DNA of 64,000 nt from Halobacteriovorax sp. HLS (GTDB taxonomy: Bacteria; Bdellovibrionota; Bacteriovoracia; Bacteriovoracales; Bacteriovoracaceae), in the NCBI RefSeq assembly GCF_004006665.1, contig NZ_QOCL01000014.1, positions 62,001-126,000 on the forward strand, read 5' to 3'. The position numbers and the translations under genes were made by a program. Shown in pieces: positions 53,103-63,530 of the stretch. The stretch's first letter is position 1; each line of letters starts with the position of its first letter. The notes beneath the pieces were generated by a model. It did not search any database. It saw only the letters and a program-made list of their open reading frames with translations, and was not told the DNA's origin.

Positions 53103-56100
53103 TTACGCCTCGGGGTTATACCCTAGGTTTGGCGCTAGCCACTTTTCAACTTCTTTTAAACTCATCTCTTTTCTTGAGGCATACTCTTTTGCTTGATCTT
53201 TACCGATTGGACCTAAAGTAAAATATTTCGCTTTAGGATGCATGAAGTAAAGTCCAGAAACAGAAGAAGGAGGATTCATTGCATTGTTTTCTGTAAGAGA
53301 AATACCTATTTCTTCTTCTACATTTAAAACACGCCACAGAGTTGGTTTTTCAGTATGATCAGGGCATGATGGATATCCAGCTGCAGGACGTATTCCTCTA
53401 TATTTCTCTTTAATGAGGTCCTCATTAGAGAAGGATTCATCTTTTCCATAACCAAATAGATCTCTAACTTTCTTATGCATAAGTTCAGTTAATGCCTCTG
53501 CGAATCTATCTCCTAACGCTTTGACCAAGATAGAGCTATAATCATCTCCATTATCTTTGAATGTGTTGGCAAATTCCTCAACTTCATAGCCCATGGTAAC
53601 TGCAAATCCTCCGAGGTAATCAGTTCTCTGACTCTCTTTTGGAGCGACAAAGTCACTAAGGCTTAAGTAAGGATTATGTTCTGTTTTTTCTTTTTGTTGC
53701 CTTAAAAATCTAAAGGTATCAATTACATCACCTTTGTCATTATAGATTTCAATATCATCTTCAATTGAGTTCGCTTTCCAAAGGCCAATGACTGCTCTTG
53801 CTTTAAATCGATCTTCTTTAATTATTTGATCAAGTAACTTATTGGCATCGGCAAATAATGTTTTAGCATGGTCTCCATATTTTTCATTATTCAAAATCTT
53901 TGGATAAGTTCCTTTCATTTCCCATGTCCAAAAGAATGGGGACCAGTCAATATAGGGAACAATTTCTTCTAATGTGATATCATGAAAAACTTTCTTACCT
54001 GTAAATTCAGGTTTTGCTATGTCAACTGTTTCCCAATCTGTAATGTTTTTCCACTCTCTTGCTTGATCAAGAGGGATTGTTTTAACTTTAGAACCCTCAC
54101 CACTATCAAATTTTTCTTTTATTCTTTTTTGAGTTTCTTTTAACTCTTGAGTGTACTCTTTAGCAGTCGCAGGATTTAAAAGCTTTGAGCATATCTCAAC
54201 AACTAGAGATGCATCTCCTACTTGAGCAGTTGGACCACTATAGTGTTGTGCAATTTTGATTGCTGTGTGGGCCTTACTTGTTGTGGCGCCACCAATGAGA
54301 ACAGGACAATCGAAACCAAGTCTTTCAAACTCTTTTACATTATGAATCATCTCATCAAGAGAGGGAGTGATTAGACCACTCATGCCAATTATACTTGCAT
54401 CGTGTTCACGGGCCTTCTTTATAATTTCTTCACAACTTACCATAACACCGAGATCTATTACCTCGTAACCATTACAGGCGAGAACAACTGCAACAATATT
54501 TTTTCCAATATCATGAACATCGCCCTTAACAGTAGCAATAACAAATGTTCCTTGCTTTCTGGCGTTAGCATTTTTCTTTTTTTCTTCTTCCATGTAAGGT
54601 TCGAGATAGGCTACGGCCTGCTTCATAACCCTTGCAGACTTTACGACTTGGGGAAGAAACATTTTTCCTTCACCAAAGAGCTTACCGACTATTTTCATCC
54701 CTTCCATTAAAGGGCCTTCAATAACATTTAACGGTGCTCCGAACTCCAGTCTAGCTTCCTCAGTATCTTCATTTATGTGAGTAGAGATTCCTTTTACAAG
54801 TGCGTGAGATATTCTCTCTTGTAGCGTTCCAGATCTCCAAAGGTCGTCTTTAACATCTTTCTTCTTGCCGGTTCCTTTCACTTTCTCGGCATGTTCAACA
54901 AGGTTCTCTGTTGCTTCTGGAGATCTATTAAGTAAAACATCTTCCACTAACTTTAGAAGAGTTGGTTCAATATCTTCATAAACAGTGAGCATTCCCGCGT
55001 TAACAATACCCATGTCGAGACCAGCTCTAATTGCATGAAGTAGGAAAGAAGAATGTATTGCTTCTCTAACTAAGTTGTTTCCACGAAATGAGAAAGAAAC
55101 ATTCGAAACTCCACCACTTGTTAAAACTCCTGGGCAAGTTTCCTTTATTTCTCTAACAGCTTCAATGAAATCTACTGCATAATTATTATGCTCTTCTATT
55201 CCCGTAGCAACCGTCAGTATATTTGGGTCAAAAATAATATCTCGTGGATCAAAGTTCACTTTCTCGACGAGAATTTTATACGCTCTTTGACAAATTCTGA
55301 CTTTATCTTCTTTATCTGCTGCTTGACCTTTTTCATCGAAGGCCATGACAACTGTTGCGGCACCATATCTTTTGATAAGTTGTGCTTGTTCGATAAATTT
55401 CTCTTCACCTTCTTTAAGTGAAATTGAATTAACGATTCCTTTTCCTTGAATACATTTAAGTCCTGCTTCAATCACTGACCATTTAGAGCTATCAATCATG
55501 ATTGGGACTTTACATATTTCGGGCTCACTTGCCACAAGGTTAAGAAACTTAATCATACAAGCTTCAGAATCAAGAAGCCCTTCATCGAAGTTAATATCGA
55601 TTATATTTGCACCATTTTCAACTTGTTGCCTTGCAACTTCTAATGCTGTGTCGAAGTCACCTTCTCGAATTAGTCTGGCAAAGCGTGGAGAGCCTGTTAC
55701 ATTTGTTCTTTCTCCAACCATGTAAAATGGGCTTGTTTCATTGTCTCTATCAATTATTAGAGGCTCTAGTCCGGATAAAAACATTGCTTCTTTTAAGTGA
55801 GGCTTTTTTCTTGGAGGTCTACTTTCTAGTTCTTCACGAATGGCCTGTATGTGATCTGGTGTTGTTCCGCAACAGCCTCCAACTAAGTTGATAAACCCTG
55901 AGTCTGCATAATCTGTTAGAAAGCCTGCTGTGTCCTTTGGCTCCTCATCATAACCCGTATCACTTAATGGGTTAGGTAGGCCTGCATTTGGATAGCAGCT
56001 TGTATAGCAATCAGCAATTTGTGAAAGACGATCCATATAAGGACGCATTTCTTTAGCTCCTAGAGCACAATTTATTCCAACACTTAGTGGTTTTGCATGT

Positions 56101-56819
56101 CTTACCGAGTTCCAAAATGCATCAATTGTTTGACCAGAAAGAGTTCTACCTGAAGCATCCGTAATAGTAACGGAAAGCATTACTGGAAGTCTTCTATCTA
56201 GTTCATCGAATAACTTTTCTATAGCAAAAATAGCACACTTAATATTCAGAGTATCAAAAGTCGTTTCCGGTAAAAGAATATCAACTCCACCCTCAACTAG
56301 TGCCTTGGCCTGCTGATAGTAATCTTCAGTTAACTCGTCAAATGAAATGGCCCTATAAGCAGGATTATTAACATCTGGAGACATAGAGGCCGTTTTATTT
56401 GTTGGACCAAGAGCTCCAGCGACAAAGCACTGTCTACTTGGATCTTTTTCCATCATCTTTTGGCACGCTCTTTTGGCGACCTTTGCTGATTCTACATTGA
56501 TTTCATAAGCAACATCTTCTAAATGATAGTCTGCTTGAGCAACCTTCGTTCCACTAAAAGTATTCGTTTCAATTATGTCTGAGCCGGCTTCAAGATATTT
56601 TAAATGAATTTCTTCAATTACATCGGGACGAGTAATTGATAGAAGATCATTATTTCCTTTTAGGTCACTAGGATGATCTTTAAATCTATCTCCTCTAAAA
56701 TCTTCTTCCTCAAGTTTGTATCTTTGAATCATGGTACCCATAGCACCATCCATAAAAACGATTCTTTGATCAAGTAACTTGATAAGATCTAGACCAGACT
56801 GGCTTAATTCTTTTTGCAT
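53103..56819 (-). CDS. metH: Cobalamin-dependent methionine synthase
   Basis: 1238 residues with all four modules. Homocysteine domain (about 1-340) with zinc ligands in GINCALG and GGCCGTT. Methyl-folate domain (about 360-630) with [20 protein letters not shown]12 domain (about 650-900) with GDVHDIGKN, His at about 768 replacing the lower axial ligand. Activation domain (about 920-1238) with [17 protein letters not shown]. It makes methionine from homocysteine with B12 and methyl-folate. It follows metF by 13 bp. Its B12 demand links it to the btu operon at 31401-36376. Confidence 0.98.
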   Translation of the reverse strand: MQKELSQSGLDLIKLLDQRIVFMDGAMGTMIQRYKLEEEDFRGDRFKDHPSDLKGNNDLLSITRPDVIEEIHLKYLEAGSDIIETNTFSGTKVAQADYHLEDVAYEINVESAKVAKRACQKMMEKDPSRQCFVAGALGPTNKTASMSPDVNNPAYRAISFDELTEDYYQQAKALVEGGVDILLPETTFDTLNIKCAIFAIEKLFDELDRRLPVMLSVTITDASGRTLSGQTIDAFWNSVRHAKPLSVGINCALGAKEMRPYMDRLSQIADCYTSCYPNAGLPNPLSDTGYDEEPKDTAGFLTDYADSGFINLVGGCCGTTPDHIQAIREELESRPPRKKPHLKEAMFLSGLEPLIIDRDNETSPFYMVGERTNVTGSPRFARLIREGDFDTALEVARQQVENGANIIDINFDEGLLDSEACMIKFLNLVASEPEICKVPIMIDSSKWSVIEAGLKCIQGKGIVNSISLKEGEEKFIEQAQLIKRYGAATVVMAFDEKGQAADKEDKVRICQRAYKILVEKVNFDPRDIIFDPNILTVATGIEEHNNYAVDFIEAVREIKETCPGVLTSGGVSNVSFSFRGNNLVREAIHSSFLLHAIRAGLDMGIVNAGMLTVYEDIEPTLLKLVEDVLLNRSPEATENLVEHAEKVKGTGKKKDVKDDLWRSGTLQERISHALVKGISTHINEDTEEARLEFGAPLNVIEGPLMEGMKIVGKLFGEGKMFLPQVVKSARVMKQAVAYLEPYMEEEKKKNANARKQGTFVIATVKGDVHDIGKNIVAVVLACNGYEVIDLGVMVSCEEIIKKAREHDASIIGMSGLITPSLDEMIHNVKEFERLGFDCPVLIGGATTSKAHTAIKIAQHYSGPTAQVGDASLVVEICSKLLNPATAKEYTQELKETQKRIKEKFDSGEGSKVKTIPLDQAREWKNITDWETVDIAKPEFTGKKVFHDITLEEIVPYIDWSPFFWTWEMKGTYPKILNNEKYGDHAKTLFADANKLLDQIIKEDRFKARAVIGLWKANSIEDDIEIYNDKGDVIDTFRFLRQQKEKTEHNPYLSLSDFVAPKESQRTDYLGGFAVTMGYEVEEFANTFKDNGDDYSSILVKALGDRFAEALTELMHKKVRDLFGYGKDESFSNEDLIKEKYRGIRPAAGYPSCPDHTEKPTLWRVLNVEEEIGISLTENNAMNPPSSVSGLYFMHPKAKYFTLGPIGKDQAKEYASRKEMSLKEVEKWLAPNLGYNPEA

Positions 56820-56832
56820 TTATTTATACCTA

Positions 56833-57783
56833 TTATTTAAAATGTTTAACGACTTCTATGACAGACTTTGTATCATTCATGATATAGAAATGTAGGCAAG
56901 GGGCTCCAAAGTCTACAAGGCCCTTACATTGTTTTAGTGCCCACTCAATTCCAATTTCTTTAACGTGATCTTTGTTTTCCATAATTTCTTCGACAAATTC
57001 ATCTGGAAAATCAATATAGAAGTGCTTAGGTATTGAAGCGAGTTGGTTAATATTTTTAATTATTTTAATTCCTGGAATAATTGGAACTGTAATTCCTGCA
57101 GCTCTACATTCATTGACGAAACTAAAGTATTTCTCATTATCGAAGAACATTTGAGTTGTTATGTAGTCAGCTCCAGCATCAACTTTTGCTTTGAGCATTT
57201 GAATATCAAACTTCATACTAGGAGCTTCGAAGTGTTTTTCAGGATACCCTGCAACACCTGTACAGAAATCAAGAGGTCTTGCACCTGTAATGTCATGTAA
57301 GAACTCACCTCTTCTGATTTCTGAAATTTGAGATACGAGATCAATGGCATACTTATTAGTGTGGCGATTCTTATCAACTTTCTTATTGTAGTTTGGAGCG
57401 TCTCCACGTAGTGCGAGGACATTGTGAATTCCTAAGAAGTTCAATTCGATAAGGGCATCTTCTGTTTCTTCTTTAGTGAATCCGAGTGATAGTAAGTGCA
57501 CACATGTGTCTATATTGAATCTATTTTGAATAATTCCACAGATTCCAATAGTTCCTGGTCGTTTTTTATAAACTTTCTTCTCAATAGAGCCATCTGATTT
57601 TTCGTTATAGAATGCTCCAGCAGCGTGGCTTGTTACATCGATCCAAGGAGGATTATACGGCTGAACTGCTTCGACTATATCTATGATATCTTGAACACTT
57701 CTTCCTCTTGGAGGAGGAACAATTTCGTAGCTACATAATAGCTCTTTATTCTTAGCTCTATCTAGATGCTCTATAATTTTCAT
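56833..57783 (-). CDS. metF: Methylenetetrahydrofolate reductase
   Basis: 316 residues, usual length. Motifs of the FAD barrel: CSYEIVPPPRGRS near the N-terminus with the catalytic Glu, NVLALRGDAPNY (about 120-131), FCTGVAGYPEKH (about 177-188), and DAGADYITTQMFFD (about 205-218). It makes 5-methyl-THF, the methyl donor for MetH encoded next. First gene of the metF-metH operon. AAGGA lies about ten bases before the ATG. A perfect 12-bp inverted repeat sits 28 bp upstream. Confidence 0.96.
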   Translation of the reverse strand: MKIIEHLDRAKNKELLCSYEIVPPPRGRSVQDIIDIVEAVQPYNPPWIDVTSHAAGAFYNEKSDGSIEKKVYKKRPGTIGICGIIQNRFNIDTCVHLLSLGFTKEETEDALIELNFLGIHNVLALRGDAPNYNKKVDKNRHTNKYAIDLVSQISEIRRGEFLHDITGARPLDFCTGVAGYPEKHFEAPSMKFDIQMLKAKVDAGADYITTQMFFDNEKYFSFVNECRAAGITVPIIPGIKIIKNINQLASIPKHFYIDFPDEFVEEIMENKDHVKEIGIEWALKQCKGLVDFGAPCLHFYIMNDTKSVIEVVKHFK

Positions 57784-57811
57784 CTTGAAAAAATCCTTGG
57801 AAATTCATGCT

Positions 57812-57841
57812 TCATTAAACCTTTATTCTAAGGTTTAATGA
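57812..57841. promoter_or_regulatory. Perfect 12-bp inverted repeat upstream of metF
   Basis: TCATTAAACCTT (57812-57823) and AAGGTTTAATGA (57830-57841) with a six-base spacer, 28 bp before the metF start and 39 bp after the kinase stop. No T-run follows on either strand, so it is not a typical terminator. It is probably an operator or an mRNA stem. Confidence 0.55.
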
Positions 57842-57880
57842 GCGAATTTAACAGTGATTTTTATAATTTCTAGCCCAATT

Positions 57881-58543
57881 CTATGCGGCTATAGAGAGCT
57901 TAAATGGCTCAATGGGAATAATGACTGTAACCTTAGTTCCAAGATTAAATACTGAGTTTATTTTAAGCTGACCGTTCCAATTTTCGATACTCTTCTTTGC
58001 GTGGAATAGGCCTAGACCTTGACCATGGTCTTTTCGATGACTCCAGCCGAGATTAGTTACTTGATTTACATATTCTTTTGATATTCCATGACCATTATCA
58101 ATGATACTTAGATATAGATTACTATTTTCAACCTTTGCTTTAAGCTTGATAAGACCTTTGTTCTCCTGATTATCTAGTGCATCAATTGAATTATTCATTA
58201 AGTTAGAGAGAACCCTTTTAAATTCTGTGGATTGAATCAGGCAAATAGCTTCTTTTGATTGCATATCGAACTTAGTGATTAGTTTTAAATTCTTTCTTTG
58301 TAGAGTCATGCTTTTTTCGTTAACTATTTCATTAACGCAAGAGTAAATATTTGTACCTTTATAAAGTTCTTCAGTAGGCTTAAGGGATTCAATGAGGGCT
58401 TCAACCCTCTTTACTGAAGCTTCTAAAAGTTTTTTTTCAGTTAGGCCTAAATTTCCATTGAGGTTTGTAACTGTCTTGATAGCGGCAAGCGGTGAAGCGA
58501 TGTCATGTTTTAATTGCTTAAGTTTTAGTGGGCTTAGGTTCAT
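57881..58543 (-). CDS. Small cytoplasmic histidine kinase
   Basis: 220 residues, no sensor domain or membrane segment. Phosphoacceptor box LKHDIASPLAAI (His13). ATPase domain (about 105-212) with the N box NLMNNSIDAL, G1 IIDNGHGISKE and G2 DHGQGLGLFHAKKS. Only kinase core, so input and output must come from partners; no response regulator is adjacent. The layout is similar to the kinase at 25589-26716. ACGGAG precedes the ATG. Confidence 0.85.
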   Translation of the reverse strand: MNLSPLKLKQLKHDIASPLAAIKTVTNLNGNLGLTEKKLLEASVKRVEALIESLKPTEELYKGTNIYSCVNEIVNEKSMTLQRKNLKLITKFDMQSKEAICLIQSTEFKRVLSNLMNNSIDALDNQENKGLIKLKAKVENSNLYLSIIDNGHGISKEYVNQVTNLGWSHRKDHGQGLGLFHAKKSIENWNGQLKINSVFNLGTKVTVIIPIEPFKLSIAA

Positions 58544-58670
58544 ATTTACTCCGTAAAAAATTATTTATGAGAGAGTATTATGAGAATGAAATAAATTCTT
58601 CAATGAATTACTGCGGTGAGCATTCATTAGCTTATCATGGTGGGAAGTTATTCGCAGTGGGAAAGGTAAC

Positions 58671-59309
58671 TTATTGAATTTCTAACAGATTGAGCTGATT
58701 GGGATGAGATGTGTGAACTCCCCTTGATTCAATCTGACAAAATTCTTGGATATAACTAGTAATGATTTGAATAAAGTTCATCTGAATTGCAAAAGAGGCG
58801 TTACAGATATCGGACTTCGAAGTGTAAAGGCAAATATCAGAGATTGACTTTAAAAGGCCTCCTCCCATGGAGCTTATTCCCACTATTGTACACTCTTTAG
58901 TTTTAGCAACTTTTATTGCTTCAACAATACTTTGGCAGTTTCCTGTTTCTGAAAAAACGACTAGTAGGTCGCCTCTGTTGGCCAGAGACAATAATTGCTT
59001 AGAATATAGTTGATCGATGTGATCATTTTCTGCAACGATTGAAATACTTGTTGAGCTTGCATTTAATGAGTATGTTTTAAATGGCTTCTTTTTTGAGTCA
59101 GATTTTAAAAGTAGTGAGCTAGCAAAGTGATTTGCTAGGCTAGATGATTGTCCGCTACCTACAACGAATATACTCTTTCCATTATCTCTCGTTCTAATAA
59201 TTTCTCGAGTAGCTTCAGCTATTTTCTGATGGTCTATTCCATCGAATAGCTTATTAAGCTCTTCTATAAAGCTCATTGAAAATAGTTTCATATCATTTGA
59301 GTCAAACAT
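58671..59309 (-). CDS. SIS-domain sugar-phosphate isomerase-like protein
   Basis: 212 residues. GmhA/SIS fold: FVVGSGQSSSLANHFASSLL (about 49-68), VVFSETGNCQSIVEAIKVAK (about 117-136) and VGISSMGGG. The phosphate loop STSGNS of GmhA is here SETGNC, and the catalytic His/Glu helix of GmhA is not obvious, so the substrate is probably different or the protein may be regulatory. A -35/-10 pair directly precedes the ATG and there is no RBS. It diverges from the UshA-like gene at 59485. Confidence 0.75.
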   Translation of the reverse strand: MFDSNDMKLFSMSFIEELNKLFDGIDHQKIAEATREIIRTRDNGKSIFVVGSGQSSSLANHFASSLLLKSDSKKKPFKTYSLNASSTSISIVAENDHIDQLYSKQLLSLANRGDLLVVFSETGNCQSIVEAIKVAKTKECTIVGISSMGGGLLKSISDICLYTSKSDICNASFAIQMNFIQIITSYIQEFCQIESRGVHTSHPNQLNLLEIQ

Positions 59310-59315
59310 TTTGAT

Positions 59316-59344
59316 AGCATAATTCTTTGTTTGGAAAACGTCAA
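59316..59344 (-). promoter_or_regulatory. Leaderless promoter candidate: TTGACG-N17-TATGCT-N6-ATG
   Basis: On the minus strand TTGACG (59344-59339) and TATGCT (59321-59316) are exactly 17 bp apart, and the -10 is six bases before the ATG at 59309. This has the best -35 and spacing of the set. Confidence 0.55.
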
Positions 59345-59484
59345 AAAATGAGCTTAGTTGATTATACTTATCAACTTTGTTCTCGGAAAAAATCTCCTTT
59401 AAATAAAATTCTTCCCTAAGTTTTCAATAGAGAGTGTTGATTAGCCGAATTGATTTATAAGAAAAATTAATATTGAGGTTATAA

Positions 59485-61068
59485 ATGAAATATAGAGCAC
59501 TCTTGATCTTAGGATTAACGCTAGTATCAACTCATATCTTTGCTAAGAAATTTCAAATTCTACATACAAATGATATTCATTCTCATTTAGAGCACGCAGA
59601 TCATATGGAAGGTCGTGGAGGCTATGCGAGATTGAAAACGTTAGTGGACGAGCAAAAGCGTTTAGCGCAAAGTCGAGGAATTTCAAATCTAACTATGGAT
59701 GCTGGAGATTTTTTGGAAGGCCATATTTTCTATCTAGCTGACAAGGGAAGAAAAGTCTTTGAAGTGCATGATCAGATTGGTTACGATGCTGTAACAATAG
59801 GAAACCATGATTATCTCATGGGATCTGATGACTTAGACGCAATTCTTGGAGATGTTAAGCCAAATTTTTCATTCCTAGGAGCAAACTTTTACACAAATAA
59901 GAAATTTACTAATATCGCTGAGCAAATCAAGCCCTATACAGAGTTCGAATTCGATGGCGTTAAAGTAGGTGTTGTAGGAATTACAACGAATGATATTTTA
60001 TATAAATGGAGAATTAATGGAGGAGGGATCTCTAATGAATACGCCGCCTGCAAGAAATATTCTAAAGAACTAAGACAAAGAGGAAATCACATTGTTATCG
60101 CATTAACTCATATGGGATTTAGTAAGGATAAGAAACTTGCGAAGAAGTGTCCTGAGTTAGATCTCATTGTTGGTGGTCACTCTCATACAGTTCTCCATAA
60201 AGTCTTTTACCAAAAGTCAAAAAAGGGAAAGCTTATTCCTATTGTTCAGGCCGGAAATCATGCTAGATGGCTTGGGCGCTTAATTTTTAATTACAATGAG
60301 CAGACAAAGAAAATAGAAATTGAAAACTACAAACTTCTTCCTGTTGTGGCCGAGGAAGATCCTGAAATGTTAGAAATGATTTCAGGGGCAAGTCATTCTG
60401 TTGAAGAAGAATATGGAGAGGATTGGCTAAATACAATATTGGGACATAGCCAATTGAAGTCTCGATTTGAAGGTGGAAACAGGCATATCTGGGGACATTT
60501 TATCAACGATGCAATGAGAGAGCAGACCGATTCTGATTTTTCAATTCATGTTGAACCCCTCTCTGGTTTGAATTACCCTGTAGAGAGGTTTGTGACAAGA
60601 AAAGACCTCTATAATGGAAATCCTAGAACTTTTGAGTTTGAAAATAAGTTTGGTTACAATGTTTATACGGCAAGAATAAGAGGTGGTTTTATTAAGCTGT
60701 TGTTTAAAGTTGTAATGAGGACGGGACTACCTTTATATGTCTCTGGTGTTACGTTTGATGTGAAAAAATATTCTAAAAATGGGAAAATTATTAAAAACAT
60801 GAGGTTAAATGGAAGGAGAATTAATCCTTTTAAGTATTATAAAATAAGCTTTTCGGAGGCAATTGTTAGGGGAGCATACTCTATTACAAACCTAACCAAA
60901 CTCATCTTAAAGGGAGGAAAGGATACTCGTATTTCGATGTGGGAAGCTTTAGAAAATAAGATGAAAAGAATTCAAGTAATTGATGAGACCTATTTAGATG
61001 ATTATGGTCGTAAAGGAAACTTCCAAAAGATTGAAAGAGGTTATATCCCTGGAAATGATAATGATTAA
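59485..61068 (+). CDS. Exported 5'-nucleotidase/UshA-like metallophosphoesterase
   Basis: 527 residues with a signal peptide (cut near residue 20). N-terminal calcineurin-like domain (about 22-285): LHTNDIHSH (metal ligands), DAGDFLEG, TIGNHDY, LTHMG and VGGHSHT are all present. C-terminal 5'-nucleotidase domain (about 315-510) for substrate binding, including RHIWGHFINDAMREQTDSDF. It cleaves nucleotides or UDP-sugars in the periplasm; for a predator this could salvage prey nucleotides (inference). GAGG precedes the ATG. The end overlaps the next gene by eight bases. Confidence 0.9.
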   Translation: MKYRALLILGLTLVSTHIFAKKFQILHTNDIHSHLEHADHMEGRGGYARLKTLVDEQKRLAQSRGISNLTMDAGDFLEGHIFYLADKGRKVFEVHDQIGYDAVTIGNHDYLMGSDDLDAILGDVKPNFSFLGANFYTNKKFTNIAEQIKPYTEFEFDGVKVGVVGITTNDILYKWRINGGGISNEYAACKKYSKELRQRGNHIVIALTHMGFSKDKKLAKKCPELDLIVGGHSHTVLHKVFYQKSKKGKLIPIVQAGNHARWLGRLIFNYNEQTKKIEIENYKLLPVVAEEDPEMLEMISGASHSVEEEYGEDWLNTILGHSQLKSRFEGGNRHIWGHFINDAMREQTDSDFSIHVEPLSGLNYPVERFVTRKDLYNGNPRTFEFENKFGYNVYTARIRGGFIKLLFKVVMRTGLPLYVSGVTFDVKKYSKNGKIIKNMRLNGRRINPFKYYKISFSEAIVRGAYSITNLTKLILKGGKDTRISMWEALENKMKRIQVIDETYLDDYGRKGNFQKIERGYIPGNDND

Positions 61069-61972
61069 GAATTATATTTTATTAGTTTCTTTTTATATTT
61101 TAGGAGTAAGTTCTTTTGCATTTGAGTTACCAGAAGTAACAGGTCATTTAAATATTTCTTTGAGTCGACTTGAAACTGGTTTTAATGATTCCCCAGAGGG
61201 GTTAATATTTTCGGGTGGAAGTTTTGGAAGTACACACCGTTCTACTCACTCTGCTTTCGTTGTAAAACACTCAAGTGGAAATTTTCTTATTGATTCTGGA
61301 TTAGGAAAGAATATTGATAAGCAGTTTGAAGATTTTAGTTGGATGTTTAAGCCATTTTTTTCTTATGTAAAAGAAGTACCTGCTATAGAGAGTATTAAAG
61401 AACTTTCAATTGATAAGATATTTATTACTCATTTGCATTGGGATCATGCGAGTGGAATAAGTGATTTTCCTAACGCTAAAGTCTTTACTACGGCCCAGGA
61501 AAAAGAGCATGCTTTTAGTGATGTTGCTAAAAGTGGAGTTGGTTACTTATTTAATCAATATAGCTCTAAGCTAATTCGTTGGGGAGAACTGAAGCTCGAG
61601 GATAAAGAGTACGGTCCTTTTAGAAAGAGTTTAGATTTTTTCGGAGATGGTAGCTTTATCGTTGTTGCTCTACCTGGGCACACTCCAGGTTCTGTAGGCT
61701 TTATTCTAAACTTATCACAAGAGCAAAGGTTTTTCTTTGTAGGAGATAGTATCTGGAGTGTTAAGCAGTTAAATCCAGTGGCAGAGAAATTCTTTATATC
61801 TAAGAAGCTTGTTGATGAAAGGCCAGAGACACTCTTAGAAACAATTGAGCTGATTAGTAATATTTCTAAGAAGAATAAGTCTCTCGTAGTCGTGCCATCG
61901 CACGACTATCCACATATTTCAAAAAGAATTCCTGTCTATCCAGAGTTTTTAGGTAATAAAAAAGGTCAGTAA
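61061..61972 (+). CDS. Exported metallo-beta-lactamase-fold hydrolase (lactonase-like)
   Basis: 303 residues from the ATG at 61061, which gives a clean signal peptide (MIKNYILLVSFYILGVSSFA); the frame is open from 60998. Zinc-site motifs: ITHLHWDHASG (HxHxDH), LPGHTPGSVGF, FVGDSIWS (bridging Asp) and VPSHDYPH (last His). The order and spacing fit the AiiA/lactonase-glyoxalase branch rather than true beta-lactamases. The substrate is unknown; AHL or another lactone is possible. It shares its stop with the hairpin loop of a bidirectional terminator. Confidence 0.85.
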   Translation: MIKNYILLVSFYILGVSSFAFELPEVTGHLNISLSRLETGFNDSPEGLIFSGGSFGSTHRSTHSAFVVKHSSGNFLIDSGLGKNIDKQFEDFSWMFKPFFSYVKEVPAIESIKELSIDKIFITHLHWDHASGISDFPNAKVFTTAQEKEHAFSDVAKSGVGYLFNQYSSKLIRWGELKLEDKEYGPFRKSLDFFGDGSFIVVALPGHTPGSVGFILNLSQEQRFFFVGDSIWSVKQLNPVAEKFFISKKLVDERPETLLETIELISNISKKNKSLVVVPSHDYPHISKRIPVYPEFLGNKKGQ

Positions 61973-61984
61973 ACTGACCTTTTT
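61959..61984. terminator. Bidirectional terminator between the MBL-fold gene and nhaC
   Basis: AAAAAGGTCAG (61959-61969) pairs with CTGACCTTTTT (61974-61984) around a four-base loop. Each strand carries its own T-run. The TAA of the MBL gene (61970-61972) lies in the loop. Confidence 0.93.
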
Positions 61985-61988
61985 GAAA

Positions 61989-63437
61989 TTATGATTTTTC
62001 TTCAATCTTTTTAATTATGGTCCAATTCATTGTGGCCAAAAATAGAGATATAATTGGAGATAGAATATTAAAGAAACAATAAGGAAGGTAGGTAAGGGTC
62101 GGGATTCCTAGTGTTGCTGCATTATATGCACCACCACTATTCCAAGGAATTAAAACTGAAGTAACTGTTCCTGCATCTTCAAGAGCTCTTGAGAGGTTTC
62201 GAGGGTCAAGACCATATTTTTCATATGCTTTTCTAAACATTTTACCAGGGACAACAATTGCTAAGTACTGATCAGAAGCAGTGGCGTTTAGGACAATACA
62301 ACTCCCAAGAGTAGCACCTATAAGAGAGCCTGTACCTTTAACCAGGTGAAGAATTGATGCCGAAATTTTAGCAAGCATCCCTGTTGCATCAAGAGTTCCT
62401 CCAAAAACCATTGCTGAGAATATAAGCCAAACTGTAGATAGCATACCGCTCATACCACCTCTATTTAGAAGCTTGTCAACGGTTGCAGAACCTGTTTCCA
62501 TTGAAAAACCTTGATATGAAACTGTTGTGATTAGAGTGTAGAAGTCTTTAATTGAAGATTTCCCACTCATTAGTTCAATCATCATGTCTCTTTGAAATAT
62601 TAGTGCCGTAATAACACCTATAAAGACTCCACAAGCAATTGCTGGTAGTGCTGGAACTTTCTTTCGCACAAGAAGAAGTACGGCTATCGGAGGAATAAAC
62701 ATGAAAAAAGAAATATCAAATCTCGACTCTATTGTTTTTAACATTAGAGCTATATCTTCAGTATTCATACTTCCTGAGTCATAAGTAAGTCCTAGAATGG
62801 TAAACCCAATGATTGATATAATAATTGCTGGTCCAGAAGTGAACATCATATGACGAATATGCTCAAAGAGCTCACTCCCAGCAATTGCTGGTGCAAGGTT
62901 AGTCGTATCAGATAGCGGGGACATTTTATCTCCAAAGTATGCTCCTGATATAACTGCTCCAGCGATTGCCCCATCTGCAATACCAAGAGTTTGTCCAATC
63001 CCTACTAGGGCGATGCCAACAGTCCCTGTTGTTGACCAACTAGAACCAGTCGCTAGAGATACAATACAACAAATAACACAAGCAACGGGCAAGAAAACAC
63101 TTGGATTAATTAGTTTTAGACCATAGTAAATCATCGCAGGAACTGTTCCAGATAGGATCCAAACACCAATCAAGGCGCCAACGACTAGAAGAATTGTTAA
63201 GGCCGAAAGGGCCATATTTATTGAAGATGATATTTTAGTTTCTATATGATGATAAGGAACTTTGAGCTTAAAGATACCAATGAGACCAGTAACAAAGGCA
63301 GCAAATAGTAGGGCAACTTGGTTAGCACCCCCTGTAGCATCATCTTTGAAAATGAGGACATTAATGATGAGTAAAAATACTAAAAAGAACACTGGAACTA
63401 GTGATAGTATTAGTCCTGGTTTCTTGGCCCTGTGCAT
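61989..63437 (-). CDS. nhaC: NhaC-family Na+/H+ antiporter
   Basis: 482 residues, about 12 transmembrane helices. NhaC features: VSLATGSSWSTTGTVGIALV (about 125-144), SGAYFGDKMSPLSDTTNLAP (about 164-183) with the ion-site Asp residues, and NATASDQYLAIVVPGKMF in the second repeat. It exports sodium in exchange for protons, fitting a marine or brackish habitat, though NhaC relatives also exchange organic acids. AAGGA precedes the ATG. Confidence 0.92.
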   Translation of the reverse strand: MHRAKKPGLILSLVPVFFLVFLLIINVLIFKDDATGGANQVALLFAAFVTGLIGIFKLKVPYHHIETKISSSINMALSALTILLVVGALIGVWILSGTVPAMIYYGLKLINPSVFLPVACVICCIVSLATGSSWSTTGTVGIALVGIGQTLGIADGAIAGAVISGAYFGDKMSPLSDTTNLAPAIAGSELFEHIRHMMFTSGPAIIISIIGFTILGLTYDSGSMNTEDIALMLKTIESRFDISFFMFIPPIAVLLLVRKKVPALPAIACGVFIGVITALIFQRDMMIELMSGKSSIKDFYTLITTVSYQGFSMETGSATVDKLLNRGGMSGMLSTVWLIFSAMVFGGTLDATGMLAKISASILHLVKGTGSLIGATLGSCIVLNATASDQYLAIVVPGKMFRKAYEKYGLDPRNLSRALEDAGTVTSVLIPWNSGGAYNAATLGIPTLTYLPYCFFNILSPIISLFLATMNWTIIKKIEEKS

Positions 63438-63515
63438 TTAAAATTCCTTAGTTTAGTTTTAAATAGAATAAATGCACTAACGCCATTTGGCAAAGATGAC
63501 TCAGGCTTTTAGATT

Positions 63516-63524
63516 TGCTATAGT
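63516..63524 (+). promoter_or_regulatory. Extended -10 TGCTATAGT six bases before an ATG: leaderless promoter candidate
   Basis: TG-C-TATAGT ends at 63524; six bases later comes the ATG at 63531. There is no RBS. TTGGCA at 63487-63492 is 26 bp away, too far for a normal -35. Confidence 0.45.
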
Positions 63525-63530
63525 TTTTGA

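Noticed and set aside
57784-57880. SAM riboswitch before metF
   Set aside because: The leader is under 100 bp and holds only the 12-bp inverted repeat; the conserved SAM-I or SAM-II core sequences are absent.
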